From: Viridothelium virens
Lineage: Eukaryota; Ascomycota; Dothideomycetes; Trypetheliales; Trypetheliaceae
DNA length: 64,000 bases
Assembly: GCA_010094025.1 (NCBI GenBank)
Contig: ML991859.1
Coordinates: 33,642-97,641, forward strand
Reading direction: 5' to 3'
Below are positions 22,583 to 31,823 of the stretch, piece after piece. The notes below the pieces were generated by a model that had not been told where the DNA came from, did no database searches, and saw only the letters and a program-made list of their open reading frames with translations. Position 1 is the stretch's first letter. Every line of letters starts with the position of its first letter. A program made the position numbers and the translations under genes.

Positions 22583-23560
22583 TCAGACCGCCATTCTTAC
22601 TTTTAACAAGTCACCGTCCACAATGTCTCCTTTACGTCGTTCAAACTCCTCCATATCCCACTGACAGTTTATGTATCTTCCAGCAAGCCAATCTCTTTTC
22701 TTGTTTGTCAACCAAGGGATAGTCTCACCTGGTAATCCTGGCTGATCGATCAGAAATCTCAACTGTGCCTCCTTCGGCATATTTCTCGCGAGATCCGTGG
22801 CCACTCCCCCCGGATGCACAGAGTACGCGAGAAGACCTTGCTCTCCATAATCTGCAACAAGAAACTCAGAAAAACGTAACATAGCAAACTTGGAGCTTTG
22901 ATATCCCGAGGCGCCCTTCAGAGCGAGATGTGCACCTCCCGAGGTTAGATTCACTACGGTCTTCAACTCCGATTCCAAAAGCAAAGGGATAAAGGCGCGT
23001 GACATTAAGTAGATGCCTCTTATATTGACTTCATAGTTCGTCCACCAGTCATCTGGATCACCTTCGACTATTGGCAAAAATTTCCCGAGATACCCCGCGT
23101 TGTTGATAAGGATATCAAGCTTTCCGAATTGCTGCTGGACTCTCTTTGCTGCATCTTCAGTGCTCTTTCGGTTTGTGACATCGACTTGGAGAGCCAAGAT
23201 ATGTGGTTCAGGATGACCGGCCGAGGTTGCTGCTATCACGAGTTCTTGGGTTGAGAAAGATGATCGAGCTGCAACAGCGATCTGGGAGGCGCCAGCTTTA
23301 GCATACCCGATACTAATCGCCTGCCCGACTCCTTTGTTGGCACCTGTGATCAGGACGGATTTTGTCTTGAGGGAGTACTTTAACGGATCGATGAAGGGAT
23401 ATGTGTCGTTCCGGATTGTTGGTACAAAATATCTCCCTGAAATTCATTGTTCAGTCTCATTAGAGAATATCTTCCAGTAGCGAAGAGGATGATTGAGGGG
23501 ATGCTATATACCAGAGTTGTGTAGGGGACTGGTAATGTCAACTCCAGGAGTATGAGACAT
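22583..23560 (-). CDS. Short-chain dehydrogenase/reductase
   Basis: A classical Rossmann-fold NAD(P)-dependent oxidoreductase. Two exons, 23560-23512 and 23436-22583, give 300 residues. The first exon encodes only MSHTPGVDITSPLHNS before the junction. The second opens RYFVPTIRNDTYPFIDPLKY, a leader seen in a fungal SDR subgroup. Cofactor motif TGANKGVGQAI, then DVTN, NNAGYLG, the serine region NLTSGGAH and the active-site YQSSK are all present, followed by SVHPGGVATDLARNMP. The active site is intact. The substrate is unknown. The 75-bp intron has a GTATAT donor and a TTTCAG acceptor. It is convergent with the cupin gene. Confidence 0.88.
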
Positions 23561-24663
23561 GTTAATTGATATTGATAGGAAGCTACCCTGATCACCTCCA
23601 GCCGGATGACTGCTGGAACTTATAGCATGTTTACGAGAGAGAGATTGCCTCATCAAGCTAGATAATTTCCTCACGATGACACTCGCTGTGTACTGCGGAT
23701 CCGGCTATGTCCGCATTTACCATTTTTCGCCAAATTTCTGAGGCCGCTGTTCAATGAGGCGCCTAATGACACTGAGCTTGTCGGAGATACGCTAGTCCGG
23801 CAAGGCCCGCGCTCCACATTCAAGCGTTAGAAAGTTAGGTGTTGACATGACACCATGACGTGTTGTTCCTGCGTCTAGTCGCGCGATGTGAGCCTCTATC
23901 TTGCATAGCATATCCCAGCACATGCATAATGGTTCGTGCAAAACATAATGTCGTGGATCAGAGAGGACTTACCTTAGCGGTGTTATGATAGCGGTCCGTG
24001 CATCATGTTGTTTCAATGTCGATTGTGGCTTCCCAACCAGATTGTATACTGTTTATATGCCGCCCTTTTCTTTCAACTTGAACGCTTGCGGTATTTTCTC
24101 AAATTACCGTACACGTCCGAGAAAATAATACCCGATTGCGGCGCTTCTATACCATTGGTAACAGTTGGTTGTACATTGCGAGAAATTGCGGACGGGAGCA
24201 TTCAAAGTCCCTTCGTCCCACGGGTGAGATAAAATCCTCTAGTAAGGAGCCGAAACCTAGAATATGACACAGGCTGTCCTACGTTTCTCATTGGACCGGT
24301 CCAAATAAAGGGAGAATTTCATGCGCAAAGCATGACCAGACGAGTATAGAGGAGGTGAGCACACTGATGCGATATCAAGCGGTATAATTCGCAATGCACA
24401 TGCTCTGGACAACATCTTTTCTGAGACAATTGATCGACTAATATCACTTGTCTGTGTGTCGAGACATATGGCTTGAAGGTTAGAATCGATAAAAAGATTA
24501 CTAGCTAATTGCGGTTACGGCACGGAGTACGGAGCCGCAGGGCTGCCGACGGAGAACCATTAGACTCCTGTATGTGAGTAATATGCCGTACTGATATGAT
24601 ATTATAGTGACAACCAAGTTTCTCTTTCAATCTGCAATCTGGGTAACCTTTCCATCAGCAACG
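23561..24663. other. Divergent spacer, SDR / ceramidase
   Basis: About 1.1 kb with no supported coding frame; a 75-codon frame at 24005-24232 has no recognisable feature. It carries a CACGGAGTACGGAG motif at 24521-24534. It presumably holds both promoters. Confidence 0.4.
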
Positions 24664-25812
24664 ATGCGTATCAACTTCGAGTACCCGAGCGTTGCAAAGA
24701 ACCCGGCATGGGGTTCGCCGTCGTCTAAAGCAAAGCAAGTAACGTCAAAAGATATCCTTCCTCTCTCCTAGCTAACCGCTGTTTTGTTTTTCTCTTAATT
24801 AGCTTTTGCGAAGAAGATTACCTTATTTCGGGCTACTTTGCGGAGTTTGTAAACACCATCACGAATACGACGTACAGTAAGTTCGCTGTCCTGGGTACTG
24901 ACCGACGTACATTAAATATTACAGTTCTTTATGCTATATACGGGATACGTAGCCACTACAGGAAAAATGGTGCTTTCATGGCCTGTCTTCCATACGTTGG
25001 GCTTGCTGGCGTGGGGGTTTGCTCTTGGTATTTTCACATGGTCCTGAACTATTATGCGCAAATGTGTATGTGCACCCCAATCTGGATCGTAGACGGACGG
25101 ATGATTCCAAAACTTTGTGACGGCTGATCATGAATTTAGCTGACGACCTTTCGATGTTCTTTTGCACCGGTATCGTTCTTTACCGCATAACAACATCATC
25201 CCTGAATCCCTCTCAAAGACTTGTCATGGGCGTTGCTCTCTCACTGAGCCTTGGTGCGATCTCTTGGTACCACGTGATAAGTAATGAAAGTCTCGTACAC
25301 CCTGTGACATTTGGATTGATGATCAATATTGTTGGTCTCAAAACAAGAGCAATCATCCGCGAACGAATTTCCGACAGGCAAATCCGAAGAGCTGTACATA
25401 GACTTGAGCTCAGTGGTGCTGTCTCTTTTATTTCGGGGTTCATATTGTGGGTAATTGATCGTCTATTCTGTGAACGCCTAAAGCATCTAAGGAGCACAGT
25501 CGGAGTACCGTGGGGCTTCTTGCTTGAATTACATGGCTGGTCTGTCGATCCTTTCAGACGGTTTTGGAGAAATCTGTACACTGATGGATCAGCAGGTGGC
25601 ACATTCTCACGGGCATAGGGGCATACATTTTTATTGTGCTCATCGAATATCTAACGTCGGAAACAGTAGGGAAAGATCCTAGGGGTTTATATGCCTGGCC
25701 GGTAGACCTGTGTTTGCGTTCAACGGGAAGCCCAGACCAGTATTCTGCCATCGCAAATCGGACCACGAAATTGGAAATGAATGGGCCTGCTATCGAGCGT
25801 AAAAATGTATAG
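24664..25812 (+). CDS. Alkaline ceramidase (Ypc1/Ydc1 family)
   Basis: An ER or Golgi membrane hydrolase that cleaves the amide bond of (phyto)ceramide. Exons 24664-24734, 24803-24876, 24925-25065, 25140-25539 and 25596-25812 give 300 residues, close to the family length. The N-terminus NPAWGSPSS followed by FCEEDYLISGYFAEFVNT is diagnostic. About seven hydrophobic spans follow. The zinc-site residues are visible as SWYFHMVLNY, QMSDDLSMFF and the C-terminal HGWWHILTGIGAY. Intron 1 is read as GC-AG (donor GCAAGT at 24735). It is the only junction found that joins SSKAN to FCEEDY in frame, since the nearby GTAACG donor breaks frame. The HGWWH motif needs the second of two adjacent AG acceptors (CAGCAG). 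It converges with the MFS gene. Confidence 0.9.
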
Positions 25813-25900
25813 GTAGTTATACAAATGGCTTATCGCAATTTCACCGGACCGAGTTGCTTGCTGCTCGAACAACACCAAGAACCGATCCGGGTTTAAAAAC

Positions 25901-27610
25901 TCATGTGTCCACAAGCTCAGCAGCAAATTTACTTCTCGCTCGGATATTCGGCCCATAGAAAACCAGTATCCAAGGGACAATTGTTAACAGAGTACCGACA
26001 CCTCCAAGCAAGCTTGAAGCCCCACCAAAACCCAGGCGCTGGAACATCTGGGTCGTCACAAGGGGTAGCACTCCTCCAAGGAGATTCCGGCAGCAGCCCT
26101 GAGCCGCTAGAGCCGAGCTAGCGTAACGATGATAAGTGTCGGCAAAATAGTTGAAGACGGCCAGATAAATGGAAAAGATGCCCATGGTCGCACAGCCAAT
26201 AGCCACAGTCGGCACAATCCAGGGTATAGATGGGAAGGATGTCCAGCCAAACCAGAACAATCCAATCGGCATCAGAGCGCTTTGTACGCAGCTGATATAG
26301 AGACGTCCTTCTGGACTGGTTACCGCTTTACCACGCCGACGGGCCCAGTTTTCTTGGACAAGGCTAATGATCGTTGATAGAATTGCGCCGGTGCTCAAGG
26401 CAGCAAAGGGTGCATGCGATTGCTCAAGATTGAAGCCATGATTCGTGCCGAAGACAAGTGGGATCGCCGCGAAGGTCATGTAGAGCACAGCCCAGCTAAA
26501 AGAGACCCAAAATGAGAAGAAGAAGATGACTGGCTCGGTAAAGAGCAAATGGAAAGGGCGATAGAGCGAGACGATGATAACTTGGTCGAGAGTTCCTCGT
26601 TCTTCATCAGCTCGGACTTTCCATCGCATGCGTTGAGAAGTTTTTTTATCTTCATCTTTTCCTGACTGGATATCGAAATCGATGTATCCCACCTTTTCGC
26701 AAACTTCGTACCATTGGTTGAGCTGCTTAGCTTTTTGACTCAGCAGAACGCTACCACGCGTTTCTCTAAAGAATACAAACAGAATGACAAGCAGAGTGCC
26801 ATCCAAGATAACCTGAAGGTAGAATATCCATCTCCAGGATGTATGTTGAGCAATGAATCCACCAACGAAGGGTCCAAGACCAGTTCCAACAAGGGCAGAC
26901 CCAGAGAAGATTGTCATTGCCCAATTCCGATCTTCGGCATGATAAATGTCGCTCACAACTCCCCCCACGACGGTCGAAAATGTCGAGCTGGAACAACCAA
27001 CAACGAAGCGTGAGATCAAGAAGCCCGAATAAGTAGGTGTCAAGGCACAACATAATTGGCTAATGGCAAACATGCCGCCCGTGACTAAAAAGACAGGCCT
27101 GCGACCGTTGAATTCCGAGAAGGGCGCGAGGAACATGGGTGTGATAGCGAAGCCCGTCGTGAATGTGGTGATACCGACACTGGCTGCAACTCTGCTCACG
27201 TTCCAATGCTCCATCATCTGCTCGATTCCAGGGCTGTATGCACCGGCAGTGAAAGCTGTAATTGCAGTGGATATGCACGATAACCAAGTAATGAAAGTTT
27301 TCCGCGATGGAGACCATGCAAAAGGCGAGTCATAACGTTTCAGATTCGGTGCTTCTGGCAGAGGAACAAAATGCCGGTCCGAAGTCCTGCGTCCGCCAGG
27401 CGAAGGCAAGATAGTGTCAAACGTCAGGTAATGAAAAACGATGGGAGTTTTCATATGGTCCTGAAGATTATTTGAGATCCTTTTACTTCTTTCCCTTTTT
27501 CCTGTAAATGGCAAAGTCTGGTCTTGTTCATAACAGATAATTTCTGGTTCATGGCCCGCTTGAAGTTCCGTTTCGTTCCTAGCTGATTGCTCTATCTCGG
27601 AATTTGCCAT
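25901..27610 (-). CDS. MFS multidrug transporter, DHA1-type
   Basis: A proton-coupled 12-span exporter of the plasma membrane, 569 residues in a single exon. The start is taken at 27610 (MANSEIEQS); the open frame extends 16 codons further upstream without an ATG match to the family. A hydrophilic N-terminal tail of about 95 residues precedes the first span (WLSCISTAITAFTAGAYSPG). Motif A appears as FSEFNGRRPVFLVTGG, followed by FLISRFVVGCSSSTFSTVVGG and the antiporter motif C region GSALVGTGLGPFVGG. A long charged central loop follows, then six more spans. The C-terminal half includes the ADTYHRYASSALAAQGCCRNLLGG element typical of fungal DHA1 drug and metabolite exporters. The substrate is unknown. 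The 3' end is about 90 bases from the ceramidase 3' end. Confidence 0.9.
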   Translation of the reverse strand: MANSEIEQSARNETELQAGHEPEIICYEQDQTLPFTGKRERSKRISNNLQDHMKTPIVFHYLTFDTILPSPGGRRTSDRHFVPLPEAPNLKRYDSPFAWSPSRKTFITWLSCISTAITAFTAGAYSPGIEQMMEHWNVSRVAASVGITTFTTGFAITPMFLAPFSEFNGRRPVFLVTGGMFAISQLCCALTPTYSGFLISRFVVGCSSSTFSTVVGGVVSDIYHAEDRNWAMTIFSGSALVGTGLGPFVGGFIAQHTSWRWIFYLQVILDGTLLVILFVFFRETRGSVLLSQKAKQLNQWYEVCEKVGYIDFDIQSGKDEDKKTSQRMRWKVRADEERGTLDQVIIVSLYRPFHLLFTEPVIFFFSFWVSFSWAVLYMTFAAIPLVFGTNHGFNLEQSHAPFAALSTGAILSTIISLVQENWARRRGKAVTSPEGRLYISCVQSALMPIGLFWFGWTSFPSIPWIVPTVAIGCATMGIFSIYLAVFNYFADTYHRYASSALAAQGCCRNLLGGVLPLVTTQMFQRLGFGGASSLLGGVGTLLTIVPWILVFYGPNIRARSKFAAELVDT

Positions 27611-28618
27611 GAAAATTCTGGAATGAAGCACGAAACACAAAACACTACCAGGAAACATGAAACAAAGAGGCGGTTGATAGAAAATTCTTGAAGTTAGGAC
27701 GACAGAATAGTTCAGGAAAGGAGTATGAGCGAGGAAAAATATTAAGGGAGAGCGAAAGTGTGAATATATGACCTCGATCGTTCTAGGGTCTAGTGCCTAC
27801 CTTACCTTGGGAGTAGAGAGCAAAATTGCGGATGCCATGTGTCACCGGGGGCACGATGATGGAGACTAAAGTGACCTCCCACTTGGTGCGTGGGGGGAAC
27901 GAAAGATAGGGCTTGCGCCACACGCATTGGCTTGAGGGCCACCGGCCAGTACGCTTTGCTGAGAAAGCTCGGCTGTACGGAGTACTTAGAGCGAAGTGTA
28001 AGTGATTAATGATTATGATTCGAATGACATACCTCGGCCACTCGAGCGGGGGCTGGAAGCATTCATGAATCGAAGTCGTTCTAGGTCTCAGTTGATATGA
28101 AAGCATTGTTCGGTAGTAACTGGCACAATGATTTGGTGATATCCTGCATAAAGCAACACAAATGTAAGGAAGAAAGGAAGGGCCTGCTTGTACTGCAGTT
28201 CTGGAGGTGAAGATAGGCTGATGATGCGAGTACCATATCGGAAACATTCCGCCATGTTGATAGTGACGCTGTTATCTACCAGATCTAGCGCCAGTCGGAG
28301 CGCCGCCTGATTGCGTAAAAGTCTCTGCGTACAAGCGAGGACCTGAATTTAGAATGCAGGTTGGAGAAGTGTGAAAGGTAGGTACTTCGTACGTACAAAG
28401 CATGCACGTGGGTGACAGAAAGACGGAGACTCTTTTCGTGATCCAGTACGGTACGGAGTAGAGGACGCTATCTATATGGGGTTGGTACGATATAGTACTC
28501 TATTAGCGCAAGTTCTCGACCAAACCGGCAGCTTGTCTAGTCGACGTCATCTTTTCGGCAACAACTTCTAGGTCCGGTTCGATGATGTGACTAGCAGGTA
28601 CCACATGAACCGCAGAAA
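27611..28618. other. Divergent spacer, MFS transporter / CoA-transferase
   Basis: About 1 kb. The 154-codon minus frame at 27783-28247 lacks any recognisable domain and sits where both promoters should be. TACGGAGTA-type motifs occur at about 27976-27985 and 28452-28460, and AGGTAGGTA near 28378. Confidence 0.4.
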
Positions 28619-30392
28619 ATGAGGCGGTTTACTGTCTCTCTCTCCAGGAGGGAGAGCGTGTTCCGTGTCCAGAGCTATGGCCGCTATTTGCGAGTTTCAT
28701 GCCCAATGGGCCCGCAGTTGTCTATCCATCGCTCGTTCTCGACTGAGGCCCCAAGCGCAAGTCAAATATCCTCATTCTTTTGGACCAATTCGTCTACGAC
28801 AGCTACAAAAGTCGAGTAATCCGAGTAACAACAGCGAAGACACGTCTCTCGCGCCCCGAAAAGAGCGTGGTGGCTCCAAAGTATTCAAAACGGCGGATGA
28901 AGCTGTCGCAGATATCAAGAGCGGCTCAACAATCCTGAGCGCAGGATTTGGCCTCTGCGGTGTTGCAGAAACAATCATCCAGGCAATCCATCGTCGAGGA
29001 GTCGAGTCCGTAAACTCTTTAACCGCTGTCTCAAACAATGCTGGGGCAGCTGGTGGAGGCGGTCTCGCGACCTTGACGCAAGCTGGCCAGGTTGACCGAC
29101 TCATTCTTTCGTTTCTCGGGAACAATAAGGCATTGGAGAAAAAATATCTATCTGGTGAAATAGCGATTGAGCTTTGTCCCCAGGGCACTCTAGCTGAAAG
29201 GATCAGATGTGGAGGAGCAGGCATTCCGGCCTTTTTTACTCCCACAGGAACCCACACACTGGTACAGGAGGGAGAAATCCCTGTTCGGCTCGAATCTTCG
29301 GGGAAGGTCATTGAAAAAGGCAATCCACGCGAGGTTCGCATGTTCAACGATAAGCAGTATATGATGGAAGAAGCCTTGACCGGTGATATCGCCATCATAC
29401 GCGCATGGAAAGTTGATGAAGCTGGAAATTGTCGGTTCCGGTATACTACCAAAGCTTTTGGACGAATCATGGCACAGGCTGCCAAAGTGACTATCGTCGA
29501 AGCTGAGGAGATTGTGCCCATTGGTGCATTGGCTCCTGATGATATTCATCTCCCCGGTGTCTATGTTGATCGTATTGTTCCGGCCACAGCTGAAAAGGCA
29601 CTTGAGATAAAGAAACTTCGCCAATCGACATCATCTGGGGACGAGAAATCATCGAAGAATGATGCCCTGGTCCGCCGAAACCGCATCGCGAAGCGTGCTG
29701 CTAAAGAGCTCAAGCAGGGTTATTATGTTAACTTAGGCGTTGGTATGCCTACACTGGCCCCCTCATTTTTACCCGAAGGCAGAATGGTATGGATTCAATC
29801 CGAGAATGGTATCCTTGGAATGGGACCCTATCCCACCGAGGATGAAGTTGATCCTGATCTGATCAATGCCGGTAAAGAAACTGTAACCTTGGTGCCCGGC
29901 GCTTCCACCTTTGATAGCTCCGAATCATTTAGCATGATCAGGGGTGGACATGTTGATGTCAGTATCCTGGGAGCTCTACAAGTTTCTGCTGTAGGCGACC
30001 TGGCAAATTACATGATTCCCGGGAAGGTATTCAAAGGCATGGGTGGTGCAATGGATCTTGTATCCAACCCAGACGAGACAAAGATTGTCATTACTACAGA
30101 TCACGTTGCCAAGGATGGTACACCTAAGATTGTACAAAAATGCCAGCTACCGTTGACAGGTGCTAGGTGTGTCAGCACTATCATCACTGACCTGGTATGT
30201 TTTCGGCTCCAGTCATAGCGATGTATTGAGAGTAGTCACAGCTAATAGGCTTCACAGTGTGTTTTCGAAGTTGACCGAAAGAGAGGTGAATTGACTCTGA
30301 CTGAGTTGGCACCGGGAGTGGAAGTTGAAGAGGTCCAAAAGAAGACGGATGCTAAGTTCCATATCGCTGAAAATTTGCAGTCAATGGAGTGA
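28619..30392 (+). CDS. Succinyl-CoA:3-ketoacid CoA-transferase, mitochondrial
   Basis: Transfers CoA from succinyl-CoA to acetoacetate in the mitochondrial matrix, so ketone bodies can be used. Preferred exons are 28619-28756, 28803-30194 and 30258-30392, all phase 0, 554 residues. The first exon gives an arginine-rich presequence ending RSFSTEAPS. It joins through a 46-bp GC-AG intron (donor GCAAGT) to [10 protein letters not shown]. The alternative is an unspliced start at ATG 28677, giving 550 residues with a less typical leader. Alpha-subunit motif: [13 protein letters not shown]. Beta-subunit: [11 protein letters not shown] and the catalytic glutamate in [12 protein letters not shown], about residue 380. 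An Asp/Ser-rich linker separates the two halves. The last exon restores [20 protein letters not shown] and ends LQSME as in the family. Confidence 0.92.
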
Positions 30393-30686
30393 GATCGCTC
30401 CTGAAGCCTGTGTCGATGTACATAAAGTTGCCGCATGTATTCTGACATGGTTCTCTAATCACTCGTCTCGTGATTGATTGGCTCCCAAATGTATTGGCAT
30501 ATGTATATGTATGAACAGGAAAGATTCTAACGCGGAATATATAGATTTACAGACTGATCGAGCACTTCGAGGTTGAAGTGAGTATGTGAAAGCAACGTGA
30601 GTACAGCCAAATTTGTAGAGAAAATGGTCTTTCCCACCTCCTTTTAACTATTTACAATCGCCGTTTATTAGGTATCATCTCTATAT

Positions 30687-31605
30687 TCACAGCTTCGACT
30701 CTCTGTTTTTGGTGCCTGGAGCAAACGTAGCACCCATACCCTCTCCTATCGTATCTACTACCTCATCTACTTTTTCCAAGATCCACGTGTTTCCCTCGTC
30801 TGAGGCTAGCCATCTCACGGCTTCTTCGCTCTCCACATCGTGCTTCCAGGTCCCATCCTCGGCTGCCTTCCGCAGGCCGAATACATGACTGGTAACTTGG
30901 GGTCCTACACCAGTTTGTGCCCTCAAACAAGCCACAGCCACTATTGATGTTGTGATTCGACCAACGGTCGAGCCGGTAGAACGAGGAGGGTCAGATAGCA
31001 AAGATCCATACTCACTGTTAAGAATGTGTACAGGTAGATCTGGATGTGCTTCTGCGAGTTTGTCCACCAACTTGGTCTCGTAAGGTCTGTATATGGAATC
31101 CCATAGCTGTCTTCCACGTTCCCGTATCGATGTAATGTTTTCGGTGGTGGGTGCTCGTGTGGGTGTTGTGGAAAGTGAAGAGGCTACGTCAGAGGGAAGC
31201 GAAGCTCGGAATGCGTTGAGCATATTGATGGTACGCGGGACACCATTAAAAGAGATACATTTGAGGCCAATCTCGCGCATCAATTCTGCCGTTGCAATTG
31301 CCTGGGATTGAGGTTGAGATGACGATGCGAGTTTGTAAAGAGTGCTCATAGAATCGGGACTGTTCATTGTCATTGTGGCCCCTGTCTGCAGTGGGATTGA
31401 AGTCAGCGTTAGAAAGGGTTACACAGAGGGGCATATGAGAATGTACCGTGAGTGCCAGCCATGATGGTAATCCAACATTCTTCGAAACGGCCTCCCGCTG
31501 AATCCTCCTATAGACAGACTCAATCCGAGCGGGAGCGGGAATGGTGCTGGGCCTTGCTTTTGGAGAACTGATGAGAGCTTTGAGAGAATTCGAGAGCTTC
31601 GACAT
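30687..31605 (-). CDS. AhpD/carboxymuconolactone-decarboxylase-like protein
   Basis: Two exons, 31605-31447 and 31385-30687, joined in phase 0, give 285 residues. It is helical and alanine-rich. The conserved region reads [30 protein letters not shown], followed by [18 protein letters not shown]. This matches fungal AhpD-like proteins, some of which are peroxisomal or mitochondrial. The CxxC redox pair of true AhpD is not present, so peroxidase activity is unlikely. The reaction is unknown. The C-terminus ends in SKL, with NRESKL the last six residues. That is a perfect PTS1 peroxisomal import signal and is the strongest functional clue. It is convergent with the CoA-transferase and divergent from the Zn2Cys6 gene, with which it shares a 218-bp promoter. 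Confidence 0.75.
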
Positions 31606-31823
31606 GACTCTTCAGATGATAACGATTGAATGCAAGCGCCAATGTGGCACGAAAATGACGAGGTAGCTAACCTCGTCAATGAATATCATCTTCAATGACA
31701 ACAATTACGAAAATGGTGGGATGATCGGGCTCACTTCTAGGCGCCGAACGCGGAGCGGACGTGCCATTCGGCTCGGAGATGTGCATCCGCAAAGCAGTCG
31801 AAACTCAATAATCATCGTATTCA
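31606..31823. promoter_or_regulatory. Bidirectional promoter with clustered CGG/CCG triplets
   Basis: A 218-bp divergent promoter between the AhpD-like gene and the Zn2Cys6 regulator. CCG or CGG triplets lie at 31744, 31751, 31756, 31769, 31774 and 31787, six in 46 bases. Zn2Cys6 proteins bind paired CGG half-sites, so auto-regulation by the neighbouring regulator is plausible but unproven. Confidence 0.4.

Noticed and set aside
27783-28247. 154-codon minus-strand frame
   Set aside because: No recognisable domain; it sits in the divergent promoter region.
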